Below, piece after piece: positions 8,565-16,803 of a stretch of 36,321 nucleotides of DNA. The stretch comes from JBFMEX01 sp040752215 (GTDB lineage Bacteria > Pseudomonadota > Alphaproteobacteria > Rhizobiales > Hyphomicrobiaceae): NCBI GenBank assembly GCA_040752215.1, contig JBFMEX010000071.1, forward strand, positions 1 to 36,321, in the 5' to 3' direction. The first letter of the stretch is position 1; the number at the start of each line of letters is the position of its first letter. Made by a program: the position numbers and the translations under genes. The notes beneath the pieces were generated by a model, which had not been told where the DNA came from, searched no databases, and saw only the letters and a program-made list of their open reading frames with translations.

Positions 8565-8959
8565 GGGAGCGACTTTCGCGCAGAGGGTTGCTACTGGCCT
8601 CTGTGCCGAAGTCTATGCTGACGCTGCGGTACCGTCCGGAATCCTCTGCGTCGCGCCGTGCCGCAATACTGGTCCGAAGGCCCTGTAGTCATCGACCAAC
8701 GCTAAGTCGGTCAAACCAAGATTGAGGCTCGCTGCCGCTCGTTCGCTCACCGCGATGCACGGCGCCGGGAGATGTTCTAGGATGTGGCTGCCAGCAGAAG
8801 ACTGCTCTCGTGCCACTGTTGCAGATTCGGGCTTTCTCCCTCGGCTCGGCGGCACCCTGAGCACACTGCAGCTCTTGGCCCCGACGTTGGCCGCAGCGGC
8901 TGGCATATTGGCCTGAGCGACACGGGCCGTGAGGCTGCGGAGTCGATGCGGAGAGTCTC
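8565..8959. other. Gene-free stretch between gcvPB and the TIR-WD40 gene
   Basis: About 395 bp without a convincing gene. Open frames here, such as a minus-strand one of 121 residues ending at 8613, have no recognisable motif. Base composition appears less G/C-biased than the gcv genes. An 11-mer GCGGCTGGCAT at 8896-8906 recurs at 12092-12102, beyond the TIR-WD40 gene. No clear promoter or terminator was found. Confidence 0.5.
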
Positions 8960-11900
8960 GTGGATGGCGCACTCCCAACTGCCGCAGAAGCGAAGCTCAA
9001 AGTCTTCGTCTCGTATTCGCGCCGCGACATGGACTTTGCCGACAAGCTGGTTCCGGCACTCGAAGCGCACGGGCTGGAGGTCAAGATCGACCGGCGGGAC
9101 CTCCCTCTGCTCGAGGAATGGCAACGGGAGCTGATCGGCTTCATTCGGGAAGGGGACGCGGTCGTCTATATTGTGAGCACTGCCTCGGTCGCCTCCCAAT
9201 GGTGCGCCTGGGAGGTGGAACAAGTCTTGGCCTTGAACAAGCGCCTCGCGCCGCTGGTCATCGAGAATGTCGAGAAGGTCCCCGACGCGATCGCCAGGAT
9301 CAATCTGCTGTTCTTCACGGCGCCGCAGGACTTCGACGAGCAAGTCGGCAAGCTTGCCGCGGCGCTGAAATCGGACAGCGGCTGGGTCAAGGACCACACG
9401 AGGCTCGCCGAACGTGCGAGACGCTGGAATGAGGGTGATCAGGCGGACGCGTTGCTGCTCAGGGAGCGCGAGCTGACCGAGGCCGAGGCGTGGCTGCTAC
9501 GCCGCCCGCGGGAGGCGCCCGAGCTCACCGAGCTACATCGAGAATATATTGCAGCCAGCCGCGAGGGCGAACGTCAGCGCGACGTCAAGGAGCGCGAGCA
9601 GGTGGCGCGCACCCGCCGCTTTCAGAGGCGTGCGAGCTGGGCGCTGGCCGGGATCGCAGGGCTCATCCTCGCCATGCTCAGCAACGTGCTGTGGCAGCAA
9701 CACGATACGGCCCGCCGGGAGTTGCGCGTCTTCACGAGCCTTGCATCGCAAGCGCTTCACGAGGGGCAGAACGATCGGGCCATGAGGCTCGCCTTGCAGG
9801 CGTACCCGGCGCCGGGCAGCCTCCCGTTCCTGTCGCCCTCCTCGCCCGAGCTCGAGGAGAAACTGGCGGGCGCCGCTCAGCTCAGCCAGCTGCAAGTGAT
9901 CCTGGCCGGGCACGTCGGTGCGCTCAGCGTCGCCGAGTTCAGTCCCGACGGCGGCCGGGTGGCGACCGCGTCGGACGACAAGACCATCCGCCTGTGGGAA
10001 ACACAGAGCGGCAAGCTGCTGGATACGCTGACAAGTCACACAGCGGAGGTCGTGTCCGTCGCCTTCAACACCGACGGAAGCCGGTTGGTCAGCGCTTCGA
10101 ACGATGGCAGCGCTCGGGTCTTTGACGTCGCGCCCGGCGCGACCGGACGGGAGCTCGCCGTGTTGTGGCACGACGGCGCCGTGCGCAGCGCTGTATTCAG
10201 CCCGGATGGCCGCCGGATCCTGACCGCTTCCACAGATAAGAACGCGCGCATCTGGGGCGGTGCAAGCTGGGGTGAGGTCTTCCGCCTCGCCGGGCATACC
10301 CTTCCGCTTTTCAAGGCGGCCTTCAGCCCCGACGGGACGCGGGTAGTGACCGCTTCAAATGACAACACGGCGCGCATCTGGAATGCGGGCGACGGCAAGG
10401 AGATCACGGTCTTGCGGGGCCATGCGGAAGGCGTGATCAGCGCGTCCTTCAGCCCCGATGGCGGCCGGGTGATCACGGCATCCAACGATGCCACGGCGCG
10501 GATCTGGAATGCCGAGACCGGAAAGGAGCTCGCGGCGCTCAAGGGGCACACGACCTGGCTGCTCAGTGCCGGGTTCAGCCCCGATGGAAAGCGGGCCGTA
10601 ACGGCATCGTGGGATTTCACGACCAAGCTTTGGAATGCCGAAAGCGGCAAGGAGCTCGCGACGCTCAAGTCGGGAGACCGGGCCGTCAATGGCGCCGTTT
10701 TCAGCTTGGACAGCGACATGCTGGTGACAGCCGCGGATGACGGCACCGCGCACGTCTGGAGTACCGTTGGCAGGGCGCACATGTGGGCCGCGTTGAAGGG
10801 CCATGACGGACCGGTCAAGAGCGCCAGGATCAGCCGTGACGGTCGCCTCGTGCTGACGGCCTCGCGCGACGGCACCGCACGGATCTGGAGCCTGAACAAC
10901 GGAATGGCGGGCCGACGCCTGCTTGGGCATCGACACCTGATCTGGGGGGCCGCGATGGCACCTGACGGATCACGCGTGGTGACGGGCTCGTGGGATAAGC
11001 TGGCCGCGATCTGGGACGTGAAAAGCGGGAAGCCGCTCGTCGTGCTCGAGGGGCATTCGGACCAGGTGCGCGGGGTGTCGTTCAGTCCAGACGGAACGCT
11101 CGTGGCAACCGCCGCCGACGATCTGTCGGCACGGGTCTGGCGCGCCGCGGACGGCCAGCAGGTCGCCAAGCTGGAAGGCCATACGTCGGGCGTATATACC
11201 GCCAATTTTAGTCCAGACGGACGCCGTCTGGTGACCGCCTCGAACGACCGTTCCGCGCGGGTGTGGGACCTGGCCAGCGGGCGCGTGATCCTGCAGCTCG
11301 ACGGGCACACGCGGGGCGTCACGGATGCCGAGTTCAGCCCCGACGGCACGCGGATTGTGACGGCCTCGGACGACAACACGGCCCGCATCTGGGACGCGAA
11401 CAGCGGGGCGGAGTTGGTTCGCATCGCCGGCCATTACGGGACCGTTTGGAGCGCATCCTTCAATTCCGACGGCACGCAGGTCGTGACGGCCTCCTCGGAT
11501 GACACGGCGCGCGTCTGGGATTCGCGGAGCGGGCGTCAGATCCACAGTCTGACCGGCCACACCAGCTGGGTGCTGAGCGCCACCTTCAGCCCCGATGGCC
11601 GGCACATCGTCACCGGCTCCTGGGACGACATCGTTCGGCTATGGTTCGTGCCGAATGCCACCCAGACGGCGGCCTGGATCGCCCATCGGGGGCCGGTACG
11701 TGCTGTCGTTTTCACTCCCGACGGGGGGCAGGTGCTTACGGCTTCGGACGATGCGACGGTGCGGCTGTGGGATGTAGGCTGGGCGGTTCAAGTCCGCGGC
11801 GCCGCCTTGCGCGACCGTATCTGCGCAGAGCGCCTGACCGGCGTGGCGCAATCCTTCAGCGCAACGGACCTCGAGGACCCGATCCTGAGCGGCATCGATC

Positions 11901-12061
11901 CGACCGATCCGGTCGCCATCAATCCGTGCCTCCGGCGCGGCCCGCTCTCGCGGGACTTCTACGTGCAGCGTCTGGACGAGCTGCGGCGTGCCGTTACGAG
12001 GCTCCTCGGTGCTCGCGGCCGCAGCGCGGCGGCCGGAGGCATTGTGACCCGTGGTCCGTAA
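8960..12061 (+). CDS. TIR domain - membrane helix - 15x WD40 repeat protein
   Basis: The 1033-residue protein starts with a TIR domain (about 12-140): KVFVSYSRRDMDFADKL is box 1 and SQWCAWEVE holds the putative NADase glutamate, Glu85. Residues 145-225 form a charged helical linker with WLLRRP and LHREYIAASREGE, resembling the stretch before WD40 domains in nSTAND-WD40 proteins, but no NTPase domain is present. A single membrane helix spans about 226-245. From about 300 to 950 there are 15 WD40 repeats of about 42 residues (GH...FSPDG...TASDD.TARIW), enough for two beta-propellers. A short non-repeat tail follows. The start is GTG at 8960; no ATG lies in frame nearby. TIR domains are known as NAD-cleaving or signalling modules, often in phage defence or cell death. 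That role here is inference. Confidence 0.9.
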   Translation: MDGALPTAAEAKLKVFVSYSRRDMDFADKLVPALEAHGLEVKIDRRDLPLLEEWQRELIGFIREGDAVVYIVSTASVASQWCAWEVEQVLALNKRLAPLVIENVEKVPDAIARINLLFFTAPQDFDEQVGKLAAALKSDSGWVKDHTRLAERARRWNEGDQADALLLRERELTEAEAWLLRRPREAPELTELHREYIAASREGERQRDVKEREQVARTRRFQRRASWALAGIAGLILAMLSNVLWQQHDTARRELRVFTSLASQALHEGQNDRAMRLALQAYPAPGSLPFLSPSSPELEEKLAGAAQLSQLQVILAGHVGALSVAEFSPDGGRVATASDDKTIRLWETQSGKLLDTLTSHTAEVVSVAFNTDGSRLVSASNDGSARVFDVAPGATGRELAVLWHDGAVRSAVFSPDGRRILTASTDKNARIWGGASWGEVFRLAGHTLPLFKAAFSPDGTRVVTASNDNTARIWNAGDGKEITVLRGHAEGVISASFSPDGGRVITASNDATARIWNAETGKELAALKGHTTWLLSAGFSPDGKRAVTASWDFTTKLWNAESGKELATLKSGDRAVNGAVFSLDSDMLVTAADDGTAHVWSTVGRAHMWAALKGHDGPVKSARISRDGRLVLTASRDGTARIWSLNNGMAGRRLLGHRHLIWGAAMAPDGSRVVTGSWDKLAAIWDVKSGKPLVVLEGHSDQVRGVSFSPDGTLVATAADDLSARVWRAADGQQVAKLEGHTSGVYTANFSPDGRRLVTASNDRSARVWDLASGRVILQLDGHTRGVTDAEFSPDGTRIVTASDDNTARIWDANSGAELVRIAGHYGTVWSASFNSDGTQVVTASSDDTARVWDSRSGRQIHSLTGHTSWVLSATFSPDGRHIVTGSWDDIVRLWFVPNATQTAAWIAHRGPVRAVVFTPDGGQVLTASDDATVRLWDVGWAVQVRGAALRDRICAERLTGVAQSFSATDLEDPILSGIDPTDPVAINPCLRRGPLSRDFYVQRLDELRRAVTRLLGARGRSAAAGGIVTRGP

Positions 12062-12070
12062 GTGTTGTGA

Positions 12071-12104
12071 CGATGCCACCACCGTCTTGGTGCGGCTGGC
12101 ATCG
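12071..12104 (+). terminator. Strong hairpin after the TIR-WD40 gene, possible terminator
   Basis: CGATGCCA (12071-12078) pairs perfectly with TGGCATCG (12097-12104). An inner CACC/GGTG stem closes a GTCTT loop. It begins about 10 bp after the TAA of the TIR-WD40 gene, before the convergent methyltransferase gene. No T-run follows. The remaining bases to 12326 show no gene that I recognise. Confidence 0.45.
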
Positions 12105-12326
12105 GGAATGTTCGGAGCATTGGTGCCCCAGCCAGTCGAACACTGCTCGGGACCAAATCCTGACCGAGGGCCGCCACGCCGTTAACGGACGCTCTCCTCC
12201 GCCATCGCTCACTCAGATTCATCCGCAGCCCTCGTCGAGGCGCTTTCCTGACTTGGCCCATAGCCGACCTCGCGCCAGCTGCGGGCACGACCTCAATTGT
12301 CATGCGACGACGACCGCACCGCCCCC

Positions 12327-13265
12327 CTACGGCAACCACCCCTTGTCCAAATCCAGCGCCTGCCGGACGCGCTCGCGGCCTTTGGCGTCCTTCAGTGCTG
12401 CGGTCCAGGCGATGTGGGTGCCGGCGGCTTCGGAGGAGCGCGAGCGGATCTGCACCGACACCTCCTCGCCGGCCGCCGCGCGGAGAGGCTCCAGGAGTGG
12501 GCAGTAGAGCTGCTCCCAGTGCGTGCGCGGCGCGTCGGGCGCGGTCGAGAGCGTGATACCGGGCACCAGCTCGGCCTGCCACCACAGTGCGAAGCCGTGG
12601 ATGGTGGCGGCGCGCGCGATGCGCCAGCGGCCCTCGCCCCGGCGGGTCGAGCGTGTCTCGCGCGTCAAGTCGATCTCGTCCCACAGCCGGCCGGCATGGC
12701 TGCCGGGAAGCAGCTCGGTGGTATCGAGCGTGCGCACGTAGATGTTGTTGAGGCTCATCGTCCGCGCCGGGGCGAGATCGATGCCGTGGCCGACCTCGTC
12801 CCACACGGCGAGCTCGCGCGCAATGCGCTCGCTCGTCACCGGGGCGACGAATTGACGGATGCGCGAGGGGATCACCACCCCGCCCGGATTCAGGTGGCGC
12901 TTGCGCGCATCCGCCAGCGTGGCGACGATGTTCTCCTCGAGCGCGTAGTTGCCGAGCGTCTCGGAGACGACGACGTCGACGCGCGGGGGATCGTCCATCT
13001 CGGTCGAGTGGCAGGGCATCAGGTGGCAATTCCGCGCGCGGTTGCGTTTGAGCACTGCCGCGGCGACGCCCGCCACCTCTGCCGCCTCGTAGAGAAAGAC
13101 GTCCTTCGCTCCCAGCTTGGCGGCCATGAGCCCGAGCAGGCCGGTGCCGGCGCCGATGTCGGCGACCGTGGTCACGCCCGGCCGAACGACCGAGCGGAGT
13201 GCTGCGTAAAGCGCCTCGTTGCGAACCTTGTCGGCGATCAGCGTGCGATGGTACTCGATGCGCAT
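12327..13265 (-). CDS. PRMT-like SAM-dependent methyltransferase
   Basis: The 312-residue protein is a class I methyltransferase resembling protein arginine methyltransferases. VADIGAGTGLLGLMAAKLGA is the SAM-binding motif I, followed by the acidic FLYEAAE of strand beta-2. SETLGNYALEEN resembles the PRMT double-E loop, with Glu102 and Glu111 at the classic nine-residue spacing. The N-terminus MRIEYHRTLIADKVRNEALY matches the PRMT pre-motif helix, and the C-terminal half has the extended beta-rich region. The start at 13265 is preferred because the upstream frame runs antisense-overlapping into thiO. It lies 16 bp after thiO and is probably cotranscribed. Bacterial substrates of this group are mostly unknown. 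Confidence 0.82.
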   Translation of the reverse strand: MRIEYHRTLIADKVRNEALYAALRSVVRPGVTTVADIGAGTGLLGLMAAKLGAKDVFLYEAAEVAGVAAAVLKRNRARNCHLMPCHSTEMDDPPRVDVVVSETLGNYALEENIVATLADARKRHLNPGGVVIPSRIRQFVAPVTSERIARELAVWDEVGHGIDLAPARTMSLNNIYVRTLDTTELLPGSHAGRLWDEIDLTRETRSTRRGEGRWRIARAATIHGFALWWQAELVPGITLSTAPDAPRTHWEQLYCPLLEPLRAAAGEEVSVQIRSRSSEAAGTHIAWTAALKDAKGRERVRQALDLDKGWLP

Positions 13266-13281
13266 GGGGAGCCGTTGTGTT

Positions 13282-14292
13282 TCAGCCGGCGGCGAAGAGC
13301 GGATGATCGGTGCGGCCGTGCTCGAGGTGGTCGGCGACGGCTTCCGCCAGCACCGGCGCCAGCAGGAAGCCGTGGCGGTAGGCGCCATTGACGCGAATGA
13401 CGCGGCCCTCGGCGACGACGCGCGGCACGTTGTCCGGGAAGGCCGGGCGAACCCCGGCGCCGAGCTCGATCACTTGCGCCTCGGCAAATCCCGGGTGCAG
13501 CGCGAATGCGGTGCCGAGGAGATCGAGCGCGGAGCGGACCGTGACGGCGCCCATGTCCTCGCTCTCGATCACCGTGGCGCCGATCATGTAGCGAGCCTCG
13601 CCCCACGGCACCACGTACAGCGGGAAGCGCGGGTGCAGCAGGCGCACGGGGCGGCCGAGGCTCACGTCGGGTGCATGCACGATGGCCATCTCGCCGCGCA
13701 CGCCGCGCAGGCTCCGCAATGCGTCGCGTGCGGCAAGGCCGCGGCAGTCGATCACCGCCTCGCCGGGGGCGGCGGCAAGTTGCAGCGGCTCGGGCACCGG
13801 CGCTGCGTATCGGATCACGCCGCCGAGGCGCTCGATCTCGCGGGCGAGGAAAGCGAGCGCGGGGCGCGGCGCCAAGTGGGCCTCGGCGGGGTAGTGGAGC
13901 GCGCGGGCGAAGCGCCCGGCGAGGTCCGGCTCGAGGGCAGCGAGTGCGGCCTCGTCGACCGGCTGGTGACCGCGGGTCATGGCGGCGAAGCGCTTCAGCT
14001 CGCCCTGGTCGCGCGCGGCGGCCACGACCAGCGTGCCGTTGCGGGCGACGCCGGGGAACGCCGCCCGCCAGCGCTCGATGGCCGCAAGGCCCAGCTCTTC
14101 GACGACGGGCCCGGCGGCCTCGGCCTCGCAGTAGGGGGCGAGCATCGCGCCGGCATAGCGGCTGGAGGCGCCCGCATGCCCGGCCGGCGCCGCCTCGCGC
14201 ACGGTGACGGCGAAGCCGCGACGGACCAGCTCGTAGCCTTGCCACAGGCCGAGCACACCGGCGCCGACGATGGTGACGGAAGGCTCGGCCAC
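13282..14292 (-). CDS. thiO: FAD-dependent oxidoreductase, ThiO-like glycine oxidase
   Basis: This is a DAO-superfamily flavoprotein of 336 residues. VTIVGAGVLGLWQGYELVRRG is the FAD Rossmann motif, then SSRYAGAMLAPYCE, the strand FPLYVVPWGEARYMIGATVIE, and the C-terminal GVRPAFPDNVPRV and GAYRHGFLLAPVLAE. The last pattern is diagnostic for ThiO, which oxidises glycine to iminoglycine for the thiazole of thiamine. The start is GTG at 14292. No thiS, thiG, thiE or thiC gene is nearby, so a thiamine role is not supported by context; another small amino acid could be the substrate. It is followed by the PRMT-like gene and diverges from gatC. Confidence 0.8.
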   Translation of the reverse strand: MAEPSVTIVGAGVLGLWQGYELVRRGFAVTVREAAPAGHAGASSRYAGAMLAPYCEAEAAGPVVEELGLAAIERWRAAFPGVARNGTLVVAAARDQGELKRFAAMTRGHQPVDEAALAALEPDLAGRFARALHYPAEAHLAPRPALAFLAREIERLGGVIRYAAPVPEPLQLAAAPGEAVIDCRGLAARDALRSLRGVRGEMAIVHAPDVSLGRPVRLLHPRFPLYVVPWGEARYMIGATVIESEDMGAVTVRSALDLLGTAFALHPGFAEAQVIELGAGVRPAFPDNVPRVVAEGRVIRVNGAYRHGFLLAPVLAEAVADHLEHGRTDHPLFAAG

Positions 14293-14473
14293 GTCTCGCT
14301 CGCTGCTGATCCGGCGGGGAGTGATAGCAGGCCCCGCGCGGGTTGGCGATCAGGCCTGGGGCGTCGGGCGTCCAGCTCGGGCCACCGGCCGCGGCCGAGG
14401 CGGATTGCCCTCACCCTGCGGGCGGGCTAAGAGTGCGGCGGATCATGACGGAATTCCATCAAGCGGGGCTCGC

Positions 14474-14761
14474 ATGCACGTCGACGCAGCGACCGTCCGG
14501 CGCATCGCGCGCCTGGCGCGGATCAAGATCACCGATGCCGAGGCCAAGGGGCTCGAATCCGAGCTGTCGCAGATCCTCGACTGGGTCGAGCAGCTGAAAG
14601 AGGTCGACACCCGCAACGTCGAGCCGATGACGCGGGTGGTCGCGCAGAGCCTCAAACAGCGCCCTGACGAGGTCGCCGACGGCGAGATCGCCGCTGCGAT
14701 CGTCGCCAACGCCCCGTTCACCGAGGATCATTTCTTCGTCGTCCCGAAGGTGGTGGAATAG
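14474..14761 (+). CDS. gatC: Asp-tRNA(Asn)/Glu-tRNA(Gln) amidotransferase subunit GatC
   Basis: GatC is the small stabilising subunit of the GatCAB amidotransferase, which converts mischarged Glu-tRNA(Gln) and/or Asp-tRNA(Asn). The 95-residue protein has the family pattern VDAATVRRIARLARIKITD near the N-terminus, a central helix ELSQILDWVEQLKEVDT, and the C-terminal DEVADGEI...NAPFTEDHFFVVPKVVE. The ATG at 14474 gives the normal length; the upstream open frame is not conserved. It precedes gatA but is separated from it by a small membrane-protein gene and a repeat. It diverges from thiO. Confidence 0.96.
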   Translation: MHVDAATVRRIARLARIKITDAEAKGLESELSQILDWVEQLKEVDTRNVEPMTRVVAQSLKQRPDEVADGEIAAAIVANAPFTEDHFFVVPKVVE

Positions 14762-14798
14762 GAGCGGTAGCGGCCCCCCGGGCCGAAAGGAGGCGACC

Positions 14799-15080
14799 AT
14801 GACCAAGGTGTTCACCCTGCTGGCGATCCTGCTGATCCTGACCGGCGTACTGCTGCTCGCGGTGCCGCGCGAGGAGCGCCGTGCGGCGAGCCCCGGCCTC
14901 TCGCCGCAGGCGCTGCCCTCGCCGACGCTGGTCTCCCGCGCGCGCGACTTCGCCGAGCAACTCAACGCGCCGCTGTCCATCCTGTTCGGCCTGATGAGCC
15001 TCGTCTACTCGCGCCGTTCCTATCTCGCCAACCGCGAGCGGGCGGACGCGGCCAAGACTGCGGCCGGCATGCACAAGTGA
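14799..15080 (+). CDS. Small membrane protein of unknown function
   Basis: I do not recognise this gene. The 93-residue product begins with a hydrophobic helix (KVFTLLAILLILTGVLLLAV, about residues 3-22). A polar Pro/Arg-rich segment follows, then a second, weaker hydrophobic stretch, LNAPLSILFGLMSLVY (about 55-70). The basic tail suggests a small inner-membrane protein with a short cytoplasmic end. A near-perfect Shine-Dalgarno AAAGGAGG lies just before the ATG at 14799, supporting real translation. It sits 37 bp after gatC and is probably cotranscribed with it. Confidence 0.75.
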   Translation: MTKVFTLLAILLILTGVLLLAVPREERRAASPGLSPQALPSPTLVSRARDFAEQLNAPLSILFGLMSLVYSRRSYLANRERADAAKTAAGMHK

Positions 15081-15254
15081 GCAGAGGGAACCTTGCACGC
15101 AGCGTCCAGCCAACCGGCCGGTATGATCGCCGAGCCTCGAGGAGGCATGCTGTGAGACCTCTCCAGGACGCAGATCCGCGGCCTCATGACCTCGACGCCG
15201 ACTTTGGGGGTGGCGCCTCGCGACGCGCATCCGGATGCATCGGCGGCACGATGG

Positions 15255-15277
15255 ATGGTCGGGACGAGCCCGACCAT
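15255..15277. repeat. REP-like palindrome
   Basis: ATGGTCGGG (15255-15263), loop ACGAG, CCCGACCAT (15269-15277) is a perfect 9-bp inverted repeat. Its minus-strand translation, VMVGLVPTIH, resembles the dispersed 'MAGLDP-IH' palindromic elements common in alphaproteobacterial intergenic DNA. The surrounding 15081-15318 has no other recognised gene. Confidence 0.7.
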
Positions 15278-15318
15278 GACAGCCTTGGATAGTCGAAGAC
15301 GGACCAGGAGCCTCAAGA

Positions 15319-16803
15319 GTGCGCGAGCTGACTGCATTGACACTGACCGAGGCCCGTGACGGTCTGCGCAGGCGATCGTTCTCGGCGGTCGAGCTGACGC
15401 AAGCCCATCTCGCGGCGATCGAGCGCGGCAACGGTGCGCTCAACGCCTATGTGCTGGTGACGCCGGAGCGGGCGCTGGCCGACGCCAAGGCCGCCGACGC
15501 GCGGCTCGCCAAGGGCGAGGGCCGGCCGCTCGAAGGACTGCCGCTCGGCATCAAGGATCTCTTCTGCACCGAGGGCGTGCGCACCACCGCCTGCTCGGCG
15601 ATTCTCGACGACTTCAAACCGACGTACGAATCGACCGTCACCCGCAACCTGTGGAATGCCGGCGCGGTGATGCTCGGCAAGCTCAACAACGATGAGTTCG
15701 CGATGGGCTCGTCGAACGAGACCAGTTGCTTCGGCCCGGTGGTCAGCCCATGGCGGCGCGTGGGCTCCAACACCAAGCTGGTGCCGGGCGGCTCCTCGGG
15801 CGGATCGTCGGCGGCGGTCGCTGCGGGGCTCTGTCTCGCCGCCACCGCGACCGATACCGGCGGCTCGATCCGCCAGCCGGCGGCGCTGACCGGCACCGTC
15901 GGCATCAAGCCGACCTACGGGCGCTGCTCCCGCTGGGGCATAGTCGCGTTCGCCTCGTCCCTCGACCAGGCGGGGCCGATCGCCAAGACGGTCGCCGACG
16001 CGGCGGCGATGCTCGGCGCGATGGCCAGCCACGACCCGAAGGATTCGACCTCTGTCGACATGCCGGTGCCGGACTACGCGGCGATGATCGCGAAGGGCGT
16101 CGAGGGGCTCCGCGTCGGGGTGCCGAAGGAGTATCGCGTCGAGGGCATGTCGCGGGAGATCGAGGCGCTCTGGCAGCGGGGCATCGACTGGCTGAAAGCG
16201 GCCGGCGCGACCATCCACGACATCTCGCTGCCGCATACCAAGTATGCGCTGCCGGCCTACTACATCGTCGCCCCGGCGGAGGCCTCCTCGAACCTCGCAC
16301 GCTATGACGGCGTGCGCTACGGCCTGCGCGTGCCGGGCAAGGACGTGATCGACACCTACGAGGAGACGCGCGCCAAAGGCTTCGGCAAGGAGGTGCGACG
16401 GCGCATCCTGATCGGCACCTACGTGCTCTCGGCCGGCTACTACGACGCCTACTATCTGAAGGCGCAGCAGGTGAGAACGCTCATCAAGCGCGACTTCGAC
16501 GAGGCATGGAGCAAGGTCGATGTGGTGCTGACGCCGACGACGCCCTCGCCCGCGTTCGCGTTCGGTGAGAAGAGCGGCGATCCAATCGCGATGTACCTCG
16601 AAGACATCTTCACCGTCACCGTCAACATGGCCGGCCTGCCCGGCATCTCGGTGCCGGCAGGCCTGTCGAGCGAGGGCACGCCGCTTGGGCTGCAGATGAT
16701 CGGCAAGCCGTTCGACGAGGGCACGCTGTTTCGCGCCGCGCAGGCGATCGAGGACGCGGCCGGGCGCTTCACGGCCGCAGAGCGGTGGTGGGAGGACCAA
16801 TGA
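15319..16803 (+). CDS. gatA: Asp-tRNA(Asn)/Glu-tRNA(Gln) amidotransferase subunit GatA
   Basis: GatA is the amidase subunit that hydrolyses glutamine and supplies ammonia to GatB for transamidation of Glu-tRNA(Gln) or Asp-tRNA(Asn). The 494-residue protein has the complete amidase-signature Ser-cisSer-Lys triad: Lys79 in LGIKDLF, Ser159 in PGGSSGGSSAAVAAG and nucleophile Ser183 in DTGGSIRQPAA. GatA features such as GIVAFASSLDQAGP and the NMAGLPGISVPAGLS segment near the C-terminus are present. The start is GTG at 15319, preceded by CAGGAG. The stop TGA overlaps the ATG of the chorismate mutase gene. gatB is not seen in this window. Confidence 0.97.
   Translation: MRELTALTLTEARDGLRRRSFSAVELTQAHLAAIERGNGALNAYVLVTPERALADAKAADARLAKGEGRPLEGLPLGIKDLFCTEGVRTTACSAILDDFKPTYESTVTRNLWNAGAVMLGKLNNDEFAMGSSNETSCFGPVVSPWRRVGSNTKLVPGGSSGGSSAAVAAGLCLAATATDTGGSIRQPAALTGTVGIKPTYGRCSRWGIVAFASSLDQAGPIAKTVADAAAMLGAMASHDPKDSTSVDMPVPDYAAMIAKGVEGLRVGVPKEYRVEGMSREIEALWQRGIDWLKAAGATIHDISLPHTKYALPAYYIVAPAEASSNLARYDGVRYGLRVPGKDVIDTYEETRAKGFGKEVRRRILIGTYVLSAGYYDAYYLKAQQVRTLIKRDFDEAWSKVDVVLTPTTPSPAFAFGEKSGDPIAMYLEDIFTVTVNMAGLPGISVPAGLSSEGTPLGLQMIGKPFDEGTLFRAAQAIEDAAGRFTAAERWWEDQ

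Noticed and set aside
8613..8978. A 121-residue minus-strand frame upstream of the TIR-WD40 gene
   Set aside because: No known motif and no ribosome-binding site. Its C-terminal part reads smoothly but not enough to call a gene or remnant.
10036..11424. A periodic 462-residue minus-strand frame opposite the WD40 repeats
   Set aside because: Its periodicity is only the antisense image of the WD40 repeat array.
11994..12326. Possible transposase remnant on the minus strand after the TIR-WD40 gene
   Set aside because: The translation has a vaguely insertion-sequence-like look, but no DDE residues or terminal inverted repeats could be found.
15255..15277. Short palindrome considered as a CRISPR repeat
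   Set aside because: Only one intact copy is present, with no regularly spaced repeats. No CRISPR array or cas gene is visible in the window.
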